The notes under the pieces were generated by a model. It did not search any database. It was not told the origin of the DNA and saw only the letters and a list, made by a program, of their open reading frames with translations. From Gliomastix tumulicola (Eukaryota > Ascomycota > Sordariomycetes > Hypocreales > Bionectriaceae), in NCBI GenBank assembly GCA_001599755.1, contig BCHX01000001.1, positions 434,001 through 498,000 on the forward strand: a DNA stretch of 64,000 nt. Direction: 5' to 3'. Position numbers and translations under genes: made by a program. This document shows positions 1 to 11,807 of the stretch, one piece after another. The first letter of the stretch is position 1. Each line of letters starts with the position of its first letter.

Positions 1-713
1 GCCAGGGCGCTGTTTGTCGCCGTCCATTCGTGGCCGTCATCGCTGTGGAAGATTCGGCCAGGGTCGACTCCGCCGGAGGCGAGATACCAGCGCCCGGCAG
101 CAGTAGACAGGCACGTTCCACTGGCAGCAAAACCAAACTCGCCCTCGAGGGCATCCGGCATACCAGCAGGATCGACGATGCTCCAGGTAGCGCCGCTATC
201 GGTCGTCTCGATAAGGCGGAACTTCGAATCAACGGGATCTCCGACAGCGAACCCATGCTCCGGTGATTCAAAGTCGATGCAGTTGTAGAATGCCGTCGGC
301 TCCTCGTTCGTAAAGGTCCTCGTCCAGGACTCGCCGCCGTCGTCGGTCACATAGACGCGCGAGTCGGTGCCCTCACCAATGGACAAAATGACAGCTCGAT
401 CCTTGGACCAGGCCTGAACGTCCCGGAACTCGAGGCTTTGGTCCTCCTCATCCAGGGCCGGGCCAACGGCGTCCCAGGTAGCTCCGCCATCAGTGGTCCG
501 GAGCACCGTGCCTTGGCTTCCAGCGACCCAGGCGATCTTCCCAGAGACGGGAGCGAGGCCTCTGAATTGGGCGGTCGTTCCCGTGGGCGTGAGCTTCCAT
601 GAGAGATGCTTTCCGAAGAGCGGATTGGCCGATTCGACAGGCGTAGCAGCCAATTGACTTGGGAGGAGCCCAACGGCCAGCAGGGCTGTGGCGAGACGAC
701 TGAATGAAGCCAT
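1..713 (-). CDS. Secreted Asp-box (BNR/sialidase-like) beta-propeller protein, partial
   Basis: The reading frame opens at the ATG complementary to 711-713 and stays open to the window edge, so about 237 N-terminal residues are present and the C-terminus is missing. Residues 1-22 form a hydrophobic signal peptide (MASFSRLATALLAVGLLPSQ, then LAA), predicting secretion. Four Asp-box-like motifs follow at regular spacing (RTTDGGATW, VTDDGGESW, ETTDSGATW, HSDDGHEW), which mark the blade loops of BNR/Ycf48-like propellers. Such proteins are often annotated only as 'oxidoreductase' or 'glycosyl hydrolase-like'. No catalytic residues can be assigned from this fragment. There is no intron in the visible part. 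Secretion and fold are well supported; the biochemical role is unknown. Confidence 0.82.
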   Translation of the reverse strand, partial: MASFSRLATALLAVGLLPSQLAATPVESANPLFGKHLSWKLTPTGTTAQFRGLAPVSGKIAWVAGSQGTVLRTTDGGATWDAVGPALDEEDQSLEFRDVQAWSKDRAVILSIGEGTDSRVYVTDDGGESWTRTFTNEEPTAFYNCIDFESPEHGFAVGDPVDSKFRLIETTDSGATWSIVDPAGMPDALEGEFGFAASGTCLSTAAGRWYLASGGVDPGRIFHSDDGHEWTATNSAL

Positions 714-1301
714 GATGAATGTGCTGTGTCGAGGAATGATAAGTCGGAAGCTGTTCAATTCGAAATGGGAGGGATGCGGTCCCTTTTGTTCCTGCTTCCT
801 GGTAAATTAGTGCTCAGCGACCTTCCCGCTTGAGAAGGTGATCAGCGTGCTTCCATCGCTCGCTTGGGAACTTGTGTGATGCCTCTTTGGACCCTTGCTC
901 GCGTGCGGCTGGTCTTGATTGACGATTGAGCACGAAATGGATCCATAAGACCTGCGGGGAAGGTCGAACAGCACTGGATTCTTGTTTTCCTCGTCGCACG
1001 ACTCAGACTCAGAGACAGATTATGGACTTGGGAGCTGAGGGGGATCCCCTGATTTCTGGGCTACCTACCCTAAAGTCACAACCGCTCGAGACAACGATCA
1101 TGCCCAGCATTGTTCACCCGTCACGGAAGTTCTTATGCATTATGCTACCTATTCCTCATCATTGAGTCTCCATAATCACTAGTCCGATTCTCAAGCTCCC
1201 TGTCCGTTGACAGATCCTCTGGGGTTGGTCTCTCATGATGCCATTCAAGGTGCCGCCCACACATTAGCATTGCATCGGCCAATATCCCTCCAAGTGCCCG
1301 T
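714..1301. other. Intergenic, upstream of the propeller gene
   Basis: This 588-bp gap lies between the start of the secreted propeller gene and the 3' end of the AAA ATPase gene. It should hold the promoter of the former and the terminator of the latter. Short open frames on both strands lack any recognisable protein features. I see no repeat or RNA gene here. Confidence 0.5.
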
Positions 1302-4119
1302 TCAATTGCTCATCTTGATCATGTTCTTCTGCGTCTCCTTGTAGCTCTGCAGCTGGTCCCGGAAATCCCGCTTGAACGTCTTCACATTGTCAAACGCCCT
1401 CTTCAAATCCGCCTTGGTGAGCCGCTCGGGCTTCCCACGGTGCTCATAGTTCGCCCGCGCCAGACTCAGCGCCGTGGTCACAATGTTGCGAATCTGGCGA
1501 CCGTCGAGCTTCTCGTCGTAGACCGACTCGCTGAGCCACTCTTTGATGCCGTCGTAGTCCTCTACCAGGCCTCTGTTATCGAGCACGTCGAGGAAATTCT
1601 GGAAGACGCCCTCCATCTGACCGGGCTTCAGGCTGGGGTAGGAGATGGCCATGTGAATACGCGATGGTATCGCGATGTCGAAGTCGGCGATTTGATTCGT
1701 GGTCAAGAACAATATACCGTGGTAATACTCCAGGACGCGGAGAAAGACTATCCAGACATGTCAGTCTTGTGCTTACATCGAGGATGGATGAGGCAGGTTC
1801 ACATACCAGAGACAAGGGCATTTTGGTCTGTTGAGCGGATGGCATTTCCACGCCCGCGGCTCTCGAGAAACACGTCTGCCTCGTCGATGAGGAGAATTGC
1901 CTGCCATCTGGTGGCGAGCTCAAAGATCTTCGACAAGTTGGCTTCCACGTTCTTGGGATCGGTGCCAACATCGGCAACGCTGATGGAGAAGAGAGGCTTG
2001 CGGGTGGCGGTGGAGATGGCTTCGGCTGTCAGGGTCTTTCCAACGCCGGGAGGTCCTGTAGAAGTCGATGTTAAGAGCCAGGAATCATTGTTAATATCGT
2101 CGCGGAGGAGAAATTACCGTAAAGCAGGATAACCAGACCCTTGCCCTTCTCAGGGATGAGGTCGTCCACCTCGAGTGAGCAAGTCTCGTCATTCGAGCTC
2201 ATGGCCGCGGCATGGCTTCTCACCAGGTCCAGGAGCGTCTCCTTCGTCGAAGTGGAATCTGTTAAAAGCAGAGTGTCAGTCTGTTCAAGCATCATCAGGG
2301 AGAAACCATCACACAAAGTGTACCTCTCTTGTCATCAGCCAGCTTCAACTTATCCCAAGCCCCATTGCCATCCTCAGACGGGAGTGGCTTCAGCGATGAC
2401 AATGCCAGCTGCGCCCACTGCTTGTCTTTCAGGACGTAGCCCAGCACTCGAGGCGGGCACAGCAGATATTGCTCGTCCTCCCAGTCCGCAGCCATGTTGG
2501 TGTTCTTCCAGTCGTCGAACCGCGTCCGGTACGTGTCGCAGAATGAGGCATTGCTTTGACAGTAGGAACAGCCGCACTCCCGCCCTGAGATGCCGCGCTT
2601 CAGCTCACCGTTGCGAGCCATGTAGTCGGCATACTGTCCAAACGACTCGTAATCTACCATGACCCGACTGTTGACCTGGAGCTTGTCAGACTTGGGGCGC
2701 GTGTATTCTGTTGCGCGAGACTCACCACGGCAAAGCTGCGACAGTTGCCCATCGACCTGATCAGGCGTCTTTGCAGAAAGCGAGCCTCGAAGCTGCTGAG
2801 GTATGAGCCGGAGGACAAGAGGTCGAGGTGGTCCGAGTAGCTCTATTGCAGCAGCAAAATCCCATTAGCGAATCTGGTGAGTAAAAGGGATCTCCCGTGC
2901 CCTACCGTCACTCACATCGCTGAAGTTGGTACTTGAGAACCCAGTCTTTTCAATTAGAGCGGTGCCCTTGTATTCGAAAAGACTTGCGCCATGCTTGGCT
3001 TTGCAAGTCTCTCGAAAGAGCTTCCCTCGGCTAACGAGGTTAGCTCGAACATTGTCGTGGTCACTATGCAATTCAAAGGGGAAAAAGGGTAGCGATGTCA
3101 GAGGCCGGTGACCCTCGAATTGCGGGAAATGGAGCACGAAGAGGGTGCGAGAGAAGCCTGGAAGTGACCAGTCGTATGACCACGCTTCGAGCTCCCAGGA
3201 CATAGCCGAGAGATTCCCTCCTCGCTGCTCATACGTCGGCCAGAGCGCACTGTTGCCTTTGACCAGAAATACCTGGTGAGCCCCGAGATATGCACTGCCG
3301 TACACAAGCATCCCGGGCTTGAACACCGTCCACAAGTCGTCGAACTGGATAGTCTCGGGGGTTTGTCTCTTGTACCATGTTCGCATCTTGAAGTACTTGT
3401 CCAGCTTCTCATCTCCCGTGGAGCCACCGGAGATCGTGTCGAGCAGAAGTGACAGATCCTCACGCGCCTTCGTGTCGTCGTCAGTCTCCCCTTCCAGCTC
3501 AGTCTCGGCTACCTTTCTCAGATCATCAAAGTAGAGGACGATGGGTTCGAAGGGGGAGTTGAGGGTGACGGGTAGGTCGCGGAAAGTGTGCGAGGGGTAG
3601 TGGCTGAGGTGCTTCTTGAGAAGATCCCACAGGTGTAGATTGGTGACGTCGATCTCAGAGCTGCTCTTCACCGATCCGGAGTAGGAGCTTCTCTCGAAGA
3701 CACTCTTCTTCAGAACGAAGGCGAATTTGCTGTAGTCCGGGCCTTCATCCTTGGACACGGTGATCTTGCTGTCCTTAACGAGTGGTTCTTTTGTTTCGGG
3801 GTCCCTGACTGTGATGACGACCTTCACTCGAGAGGAAGGCTCGTCTCCGTCCTGTATTGCGATGTGTCAGCTAACACCAGTGACTGGGGCATCGAGATGA
3901 GGTACAGACATCGTCACTCTCGGATTCACTCAGCTCTTGGGCTTCCTCGCGTGTCTTTGATAGAAGTGCGGCCTCGGTAAGCGCAGTCGAAATCGATCCG
4001 TTGCGAAGTTCTTCCAATTCTGCCTCGAGAGCAGCAACCCTTCGGAGTATGTTCTGTAGACTTAGTATTTGGAAAAGGACGAAGAAACAAGAATAAAGGC
4101 GAGAGCTTACCCCAGCCAT
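1302..4119 (-). CDS. AAA+ ATPase with DUF7025 N-terminal region
   Basis: Eight exons (4119-4111, 4053-3910, 3851-2916, 2842-2726, 2675-2324, 2258-2118, 2055-1807, 1747-1302) join in frame to give 797 residues. The first exon encodes only Met-Ala-Gly. Residues about 4-30 form a short coiled coil, followed by an acidic Ser-rich linker and then the DUF7025 region common in fungal AAA proteins (including RVMVDYESFGQY). The ATPase core has Walker A GPPGVGKT near residue 567, created across an intron, and Walker B LLIDEAD near 620. Sensor-1 is LFLTTNQ and there is a second-region-of-homology AIPSR. The C-terminal lid ends in a Lys-rich helix. All ATPase motifs are intact, so nucleotide-driven remodelling is likely; the substrate is unknown. 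The gene is divergent from the DUF7708 gene. The family is abundant and variable in filamentous fungi. Confidence 0.88.
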
Positions 4120-5009
4120 GATGGGGATGGTCTTGATACCGAAGTGTTGGGTGTTCGGAAAACGGAAAAACGTTATCAAGATAAGATAGCGTCAGAAGAA
4201 GCGGGAAGAAGCGGGAAAATCAGGCTCTCGTGAATTGCCTTTCACTTTGAACGGACTTGATCACTTGGTACCTTTTTATTATTATTGCTCTTTCACGAAC
4301 ATGCATCTCACGTCTTATGCGTGAGCGCCCAAACGACCATCCATCCCCCTATTTTGACCCGATCACTTGCGATGCACCTGTTCTTTAGCGCCTGTGAGAC
4401 GTTGGCAGCAATTCGACTCGGTGCAAACGGAAGGGTCAAAACAGGTCAACACGAGCAGGCCATGCGGTGCGTCCGCAACAGCGACTCCAACTGCTCCAAT
4501 TGCCCGGTATTCCCCCGACCTAGTCTCACTCTATCGATCCTCCGTTTGGCTATCGGCCTGATCACGAGGTGCTTTTTCAAACTCGAGTAACTAAACTGTT
4601 TCAAACCAAGCCGCCTTACGGTTGCCTCGCCACCTCATCGAGCTCGTGAGTGGCACCGCTCTCCTGCACCAAGCCTTTTTCACGTGGCCTCAATGACCAG
4701 AATAGTTCGCCGAAGTGACGTTCCAGCGGCGCTGGTTGCAATCATGTTGCACTGTCACACTCTGCGGAACGCTTCGAGCGCAATTTTCACGGGTATTCGG
4801 CAAGCTCTGGGCTTCGACGGCTATGAGAGCCGAGTCCTTGTCGACTTTGCTAAGCAGCTCCCTGCGTGGTCCAAAATCATTGATGTGCCCGCTTCACACT
4901 GGCTTCTCTTCCCAGATCATTCTCACCTATGGTCGTCCCGACTCACCAGCGGGTGAAGCGTCAGCGCCAAAGACTCTCCCATCGACAAACATCGAATGGT
5001 GACGCCGCA
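4120..5009. promoter_or_regulatory. Shared divergent promoter, AAA ATPase / DUF7708 gene
   Basis: An 890-bp gap separates the starts of two divergently transcribed genes and should contain both promoters. Open frames inside it (for example 4285-4590 and 4684-4956) show no recognisable domain and were not called. No strong palindrome or repeat was seen. Confidence 0.45.
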
Positions 5010-7023
5010 ATGTCTCGAGACACGAAGCCCAAGTTTCTCAGTCGACGAGACAGGTAAGTTCGGCACGTTCCACTTCCCCCGGACATGGCACAAACAAGTA
5101 CTGATTTCCCCTTTGACAGAGACAAACTCCAAGCGGCCGAAGAGAAGCAGGAGAAGCTGAGACAGACGGTCAAGAAGACACGCAAGTTCACGCAGGCCGA
5201 ACAGAATGCACTGAACATCGACAGCATCGAGGCTTTCCAACACTTCTGGCAGGGTGCACTCGATGCCAAGTCGAAGTTTGACAAGCGTCATGAGCAGGGC
5301 GTGGGCAGGGTGGCCAAAGAGGCTACTGACTTTGGCTCGAGGGCGTATGATGTGCTGACCACATTCAACCCCATGCTGGATATCGTCAAGGACTTCGGCC
5401 ACCCTTATGGAGGCATGGCAATTGGCACTATATGCTTCTTCTTTACTGTACGTGTTGTCTAGCCACAGCATTGGAGAGTGAATAGCCACTGACACGACAG
5501 TCGCATAGGTCGCCAAAGCCCGTGTCGCCACAGAAGAGAAGCTCAACTCGACGCTCCTCTCGATCCAGGACCGCCTGCCTGGAGTGAGCATGTACAAGAA
5601 CATCTACAACGAGGACCACCAGCTTGACCGGCAGCTGCAGTTCAAGATATGTCATGCTTACCACAGCTTCATTGACTTCTGCATTGAAGCCGTTGAATAC
5701 TGCTCCCAGCCAGGCGTAGGTCTGTACCCATGGCGCCCAACTAATGCTCTCCACACCGCATAGCATTCATTGACCTTCTACTTTCTCCCAAGGCCGACTG
5801 TTCCACTCTATCATCAATGACGGTACTCTTGACGACAAGGTCTCAGCTGTCCTGAAGGCTGTGGTAGACATCAGGCTCCTCGGCGAGGAGCTCCAGAGCA
5901 AAGACATCCACGAGCTGAAGATAACGGTGCGCGACGTGAAGCAGGAGAGTGTCGAGATCAAGGCCCAAAATGTGGAGGGGTTGGTTCAGATCGCGGAGGT
6001 CCTAGCCCAGAATGCTGGTCTGTTCAGCACCCCTTGCCTATCAGGATTGATATTGTGCAAAGCTGACCACATTCGGACTTGCAGTGCTCCGACAGCAGCT
6101 GAAAGGTACGTGTTACCAAACCAAATGAAATCCTGGGACACACGATGTACTGACTCTCGCTTTTTCTTGGGCGTCCAGAACTTCAACGCGGTTACGATGT
6201 CGACAAGCTTCAGAAAGTTTCCCAGCTACTTGACCTGTCCCTGGCAGGCATGACTTCTCGACAAACGCATCTCGACCAGCTACGCAAGCACGAAAAGAAC
6301 GTCAGCCGGGATTTCGGCATCCACAACCTGATCCAGACCATATCGCACGCCGAACGCCTAGCATCCGTGGAGAAGGATCCCGCGTACCTCAAGTGGCTTG
6401 AGTCTCCTGATTCCGGTCTCTTCGTCCTCCTGGGCAACAACTTTGTCGCTCGGGCTACTCACTGCTGGCTCTCGCCGTTGGCATACCGACTGATCGATAA
6501 GAAGACTATAGCGAGCTCTTCCTCGTGTGTCTTCTATCTCCTTGGTCAGCAGGAGACAGACGATACGTGCGTCAAGGTCGTGTCGACGGTGATCCTGCGC
6601 CTACTGAGCCTGAACAAGACTATTCTCCGTAAGGAGGAGTACTTCACGGAGCTGTGTGCTGATCTTCATCTCTATCAGCAGCTATCCCGCAGCGGTGACG
6701 ACAAATCTCGCGAGATGCAGAGCCTCCTCAAGGACGTTGCCGTCAAAGTAGCGGACATGCTGGACGAGGATATGACCATCTGGATCATGCTGGACCGGGT
6801 GGACAAGTGCCGCGCTGCACCGAGTCGACGGAAGACACATCGTCACCACCGTAGGGATGGCCTGGCGCTACTCAGAATCATGCTACACCTCGTGGAGCAG
6901 TCCAAGGCGAGGGTCAAGGTACTGGCCGTGGTGAACAGGTCGGACTGGCACATGGAGGATGACGTCGATGGCTTGGATCAGACGCGTGAGGGCAGCTTTG
7001 TCCTTCTGAAGTGCGATCAGTGA
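5010..7023 (+). CDS. DUF7708-type STAND-like protein lacking a Walker A motif
   Basis: Six exons (5010-5053, 5120-5447, 5509-5719, 5793-6017, 6085-6105, 6179-7023) give 557 residues. I chose the ATG at 5010 because its short exon splices cleanly into the coiled-coil start DRDKLQAAEEKQ; a later ATG at 5085 would lie inside that intron. Residues about 35-180 match the fungal DUF7708 domain (NIDSIEAFQHFWQGALDAK, FNPMLDIVKDFGHPYGGMA). A helical linker and a C-terminal NTPase-like half follow. Where a P-loop is expected there is SPDSGLFVLLGNNFVARATH, with no GKT/S. A Walker-B-like strand, TIWIMLDRVDKC, remains. Exon 5 is only 21 nt. The protein is probably an effector or scaffold of the STAND type without ATP hydrolysis. 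It converges on the HET gene with a 75-bp gap. Confidence 0.8.
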
Positions 7024-7098
7024 GAACATGTTCGGGATGAGCACACAACGTATTTGGTATCAGATTGTTCAAGGGGTATTCCATTATGACTTGCTGCA

Positions 7099-8754
7099 TT
7101 AACTGAGCCCATCACCTTTGATAATCTTCGGCAGTGCCTGGTGTTGCGACCGCATCGGCAGATTCGCCAGGCACCTGATGTACTCCAATGTCCTCTTCGC
7201 CTGCGGCGACTCATTCTCCCACAGAAGCTCCAACAGCTCCCGCGTCAGGTACATCTCGCTCGGTCTGTCATCCATAAGTGCCAAGAAGACATCTGCCACG
7301 TACCGCGACTCGGCCATGGCCCTCAGTATCTCGTACGTGAGCTGCACATCCCTGCCCCCCTTCTGCAGGAGCAGAGCGACTACTGCTCCCGCTTTGGCAT
7401 TCTCTGCGGCCTCGACCACCACGGACTCCGTGACTCGGACCTTGTCTGGTCGAACTGTGAGCAGCAGCTCGATGAGGTCGAGGTCTTTCCAGGTCCGGGC
7501 TGCGTCGTGTAGCATCATTTGGTCTCCGTGCGACTCGATGAGCAGCTCGATCATGGCTCGGGGTCCAGGGGATGAGGTCGCGTCGATCATCTCTCCTGTG
7601 ATGCGTACATGCTGTCCACACTCTGCCACAAAGGACTTCTTGTCGATGCCGAGATCGCAGCGAGTATGTTGATCGATAGCAGCTGTGTAGAGGGAGTCGA
7701 TAGTCCGTAGGAAGCCTTCCATGTTGTCGTGGTCGACCATGCCATTCCAGTATCCGTCGGTCGTCTCCGGCAGACACTCGATGTCTAGGCGGCAGAGGTA
7801 GGCAATCACCTCTCTGATGACGTCTTGTTCTGACTTCTCGTAGTCGGGACGTAGGGCCTGCTCGAGATTCGGGTCGGAGGCTATACCGATAAGTGCGTAG
7901 ACCATGTCTCTCGGATCATGAGCCTTGCTGTATCGGAACTTGTGCAGGAGTGTGTAGAGGTCGTGCCTCCGCGTCCACCACGAGTCGTGCTCGGGCTGAC
8001 CTGGTAGGATGCTGAGGACCGCCTGGGCTTGCAGCGACGGCTTGACAGGAATAAGGAAGGGCGAGAGGGCGAATATACGGGCAGACACGGACTTGGAACC
8101 GCAGCACACGACTCCCCGTTTAGCCTGGGCGACCTCCTGTATAATCCACACCCGCTCATACCACGACCGCGACAACAGATCCCTCATGCCTTCGCACTGC
8201 ACCGTCACCAGGTCCGTGTATCTCCTCGACAGCCTCCCCTGCGCCCGATTCCACAGGAACCGCCACCGCTCGTCGTTCTTCTTCCAACTCCGCCACGCCA
8301 CCGACGCACCGACGCTCTCCAGCGCCTTGAGCGACTCCATGGCGACGTTGGTCGCGTAGCTCGCCTGCCCGAGCCAGAAGACGACGCTGTCCGCGTTGCC
8401 GTAGATGCGCGCCATCTGCCCGACCTGGTGCGTACGCTCCTTGAGGTTCGCCTGGTCGATGCACAGCGCGTCCACCCACAGTATCCGGTCGCTGTCGGGA
8501 CGGCGAAGGTAGCTCAGGGCCAGGTGTAAGTTGTTCGTGACGCCGAGGGCCAGGCCGTTGGCCGTGATGGTCTCGCTTCGCTCGTTGGAGCCCCAGGCGT
8601 AGGAGAGGGCTTCGTAGGGGACGGCGCTGTGCTTGTCGACGAGGGACTGGAAGATTTCGCATTCGATGACGGGGCCGTGGCCCTTGATGAGGCGGAGGAG
8701 GCGGAAGGAGGGCTGCTCCATGTCGAGACTGGAGTAGTGGAAGGACGCCGCCAT
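7099..8754 (-). CDS. HET (heterokaryon incompatibility) domain protein
   Basis: An uninterrupted frame of 551 residues starts at the ATG complementary to 8752-8754. The HET domain spans about residues 45-210 and shows the family's hallmark blocks: YEALSYAWG, ILWVDALCIDQ and HQVGQMARIYGNADSVVFWLG, followed by RSWYERVWIIQEVAQA. HET domains trigger programmed cell death in non-self recognition when paired with a sensor. The last 150 residues (LHDAARTWKDLDLIELLL onward) form helical, ankyrin/HEAT-like repeats that may be the regulatory part. There is no NACHT or other NTPase motif, so a partner sensor would be needed. The neighbours on both sides are of recognition type. The gene is intact, with no stop or frameshift in the HET blocks. 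Confidence 0.9.
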   Translation of the reverse strand: MAASFHYSSLDMEQPSFRLLRLIKGHGPVIECEIFQSLVDKHSAVPYEALSYAWGSNERSETITANGLALGVTNNLHLALSYLRRPDSDRILWVDALCIDQANLKERTHQVGQMARIYGNADSVVFWLGQASYATNVAMESLKALESVGASVAWRSWKKNDERWRFLWNRAQGRLSRRYTDLVTVQCEGMRDLLSRSWYERVWIIQEVAQAKRGVVCCGSKSVSARIFALSPFLIPVKPSLQAQAVLSILPGQPEHDSWWTRRHDLYTLLHKFRYSKAHDPRDMVYALIGIASDPNLEQALRPDYEKSEQDVIREVIAYLCRLDIECLPETTDGYWNGMVDHDNMEGFLRTIDSLYTAAIDQHTRCDLGIDKKSFVAECGQHVRITGEMIDATSSPGPRAMIELLIESHGDQMMLHDAARTWKDLDLIELLLTVRPDKVRVTESVVVEAAENAKAGAVVALLLQKGGRDVQLTYEILRAMAESRYVADVFLALMDDRPSEMYLTRELLELLWENESPQAKRTLEYIRCLANLPMRSQHQALPKIIKGDGLS

Positions 8755-9045
8755 CGTCTGATTGATTGCCGTGCTGGCTGCGATGCTTGGAGTGCGCAGA
8801 TTGTCGTGTCGTACAGATCAGTAAGAGTCTTGGACTGCGACAGAGAATAATTAATGACAGGTCCAAGTTCTACAGGCCAGTGATGACGGCCGAGGAAAGG
8901 AGGAGGGGTTCACAGCGTGTGGCAGTGCAACCAACCATGTCAGCACCGCCACCACAAGCCCGTCAGAACTGGGCAGACTGCACGGACATGCCCGACGCCT
9001 TTTGTACATTTCTCGTTCTCTTCGCAAGCAGGTATTATCATTACG

Positions 9046-10923
9046 CTACCCTTGGTCGTCGTCATTGATATCCAGGACTGCAATCATCCCCTCGAGCACG
9101 TCCACCACGCACTCGTACACGGCCTTCTGCAGCTGCGTCTTGCCGAGGTCGCCGCCCAGCCCGAAGTCACACCAGAGACACTTCTCGACGAGCTCCTTGT
9201 ACTTGGGACCGAGGGAAGAGGTCATCTTAGCCGACTTACGAACCGTGAGGACCTCTTCAGGGTCCATGTGTGCTGATCTGTCAATCTGCAGGAGCGCGAC
9301 GCCGAGACAGTGCAGCGTTGTGTTGGCGATTCCGTAGGAGAGGCGCTCGTCCTCGCTGGCCTGGGAGAAGGGGCTTCGGGCTTTGGTGAAGGAGGTGCTC
9401 ATGGAGTCGTCTTCGCCCTCGGGGCACGGGCTGGTTGATGCTCCGCCGATCTCCCGCGGTGGCTCGTGCTCGAAGTCAACGCCGACGTGCAGCGTCTGGA
9501 GTGATCGAGTGAGGTCCTGGGAGTAGTGAAAGAAGGCGAGATCTTGTAGTCTCCAGGCCTCGCCCAGCCACGGCGTCGCGTGGAATTTAAGGACGGCTAG
9601 TACGAGGGCTTTGGCCATCTTGAGCTTGTCGACCGTCGAGAAAGAGTTGCCTGTCGGTCCGCCGAGGATCGTGTTCATGGGGATCAGGTCCTTTGTGCCC
9701 ACGGCGGAGGGCACTCCCAGCTGCCTGCCTGCGTACAGACTTGCTGGGAAGAACTGGTGTCGATAGCCGTCCTCTGATGTGACGTCGAGGTGACCAAAGC
9801 AAGTCTTGGTCGTGACCTTCTGCCCACAGCGAGTGGTGAGCTCCAGGCAGAAGTCGGCCGAGCATCGTAAATCGGGAGACGGCGGGCAGCGAAGTCCGTC
9901 TTCGGGACATCTCTCATTCTTCTCGTCGTCAATTGGGGAAGGCTTCGAGCCGTCGTCTGCATCGAATCGAACGCGCTTCCGAGGGCGATTCTCGTGGTCA
10001 CACGACGGAGGAACCAAGAACTGCGCCCGGGGAGCAAGCACCATCAGCGTCGACCTCACCTGGAGCCGTATCATGTCCACCTTCCCCGTGCTGTGCTCAT
10101 AACCGTGACAAAGGATGGCAATGTCCATCTGGACCCCGTCGTCTGCCTTCTGTGCCTCCACGAACAGCTTCACCGAGTGCCGTGCATGCTGCGCCTGAGT
10201 GCACGACCACGCGTCAACGAGGGCGTCGTGCAGCGTCTTGGAGGCTCGTCGGATATCGGTCCAGTAGAGGGATGTGGTGGCTGGGCGCTTCTTGGTAATG
10301 GTCCTGGAGGGCTTCTGCATCTTGCTGACCTGCTCCATGATGGTCGTCAGGTCGTTAATAGCGCCTTTGAGCTCGTCGAGACTGCTCTCGTAGTCTTTCT
10401 TGTTCAAGCAGATCCTCAGTCCGTCGCCGACGCGCTTCCACGTCTTCTTGAGGCACTCGTTCTTTGCATCCAACGTCAGCGATGGTGGACACGTCTATCA
10501 TGCAGAAAGGATGGCTCTCACCTTGGCCTGTTGTGATTCAGCGGCCTCGAATGGCTTCATGCTGGTCTGTATCTGCCGAATCGCCTCGCAAATATCCCGC
10601 ACCAACTCCATAATCGTGTCAAAATTGTGCTTAAGCCTCCTCTTCATGGCATCCGTCTGCACCGCGTGGTCCAGCCAATCGTCATGCTCCAGATCGCCCA
10701 TCATGCCCTCCACGTCAGCATCATCCTGCAGACATTCACGCAGCAGCAGCTGGCAGCCGTTCTCGAAGATGCACCGCTGCGAGCGCAGCTTCTTGCGCAG
10801 CCGCTCGACGTTGCTGGAGCAGTGACGGAAGGTCTTGACGGTCGTGTACAGCGTCTGGTACGACTTGATGGTGAAGCCAATGAGCGGGACGACGCCCAGA
10901 GCCCCCAGAGCCAGCTCTGCCAT
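9046..10923 (-). CDS. DUF7580 domain protein (fungal recognition-type)
   Basis: Two exons (10923-10522 and 10461-9046, intron 60 bp) give 605 residues. The N-terminus is a hydrophobic helix then an amphipathic coil (GALGVVPLIGFTIKSYQTL), like the N-terminal helical domains of fungal STAND and HET-associated proteins. The middle has a basic, nuclear-signal-like patch (RPRKRVRF). The C-terminal third matches DUF7580, a decayed kinase-like region: VLKFHATPWLGEAWRL, YGIANTTLHCLGVALLQI, EEVLTVRKSAK, KYKELVEKCLWCDFG. DUF7580 proteins are widespread in plant-associated ascomycetes and have no assigned reaction. It lies in tandem with the HET gene (291 bp) and is divergent from the C2H2 gene, which suggests a functional block, though this is inference. 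Confidence 0.82.
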
Positions 10924-11807
10924 GGCGGCGATGCGGTGTCAAAAGCCAGGGGGCGTCTTGAGCGGTGTGCGTTACGTGGACGCCATAGATAGGATCAGAG
11001 CGATGAATCCCCTTCGACTGGTTTACTGACTGATTGATCTACTGACTGATTGATTGATTGATTGATTTGATAAAAGGAACCAAGATGCAAGAAAGGCGGC
11101 CGGGAATATTCCCCAACGAGAATGACTGACAGCCGCCGCTGGGATAAGCAGCAGATCGGAGCGCGCCCTGGCTGTGAAAGCGGGCAGTGCATGCAGTCAG
11201 CCGCGGTGGCGCACACCCATCAAAGACCCTGATCCCTGTCGACTTTTCTGCCTTATTCTCGCCCGTCGTCGGGCGCCGAATTTGACAGCAGACGTGGTTC
11301 GCAACTGCGCTTATCGAGATCAAGAGGGCCCTTTTTTCCTGCCCATTCCCGCCCAGGCCCGTCTCACATCCTCTCTCTCTCCGGCGTGGCGTCGTCGTGC
11401 AACTGAGCTGAACTGCACAATGACCCTCTGAGTCGGTCGGGAGAAAATTACACTGTTACACCGGTCAGCAGGGGCCCTCTTACCTTACTACTTTTCTTTC
11501 CTTTTTCCCCCTTCCCGACGCTATCACACTGCTGCGGGCGGGTGATGAAACCGGGAAAGGTGCACAAAACGTCAGCTCCGATCCCGAGCTGTGTTGGCCG
11601 TGCTGTGAGCTGTCACAAAGACCCGACACTGACCAGGCAAGGCGACGGCGCAGAGACATCGAGCCCCTCCCACAAAGCTGCTGTTTCCCGCCCGTCAGTT
11701 GGATCTCTGATTATCCTGCGACGTGCATCTTCAACTCCGAGAGCTCTTTGGGCCTTGTTTCTATCCCCAGCGCATGCGCATCTGTCCATCCCGCCTGGAG
11801 AGGCGCC
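10924..11807. promoter_or_regulatory. Shared divergent promoter, DUF7580 / C2H2 genes
   Basis: An 884-bp gap lies between two divergent starts. It contains a TGAT-rich microsatellite near 11030-11070 and a pyrimidine-rich tract near 11490-11515. No coding features are convincing on either strand. Confidence 0.45.
11030..11070. repeat. TGAT/CTGA microsatellite
   Basis: Imperfect tetranucleotide runs of TGAC/TGAT units (for example four consecutive TGAT units after 11047) lie in the divergent promoter. This is a simple-sequence repeat with no evident gene function. Confidence 0.85.
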
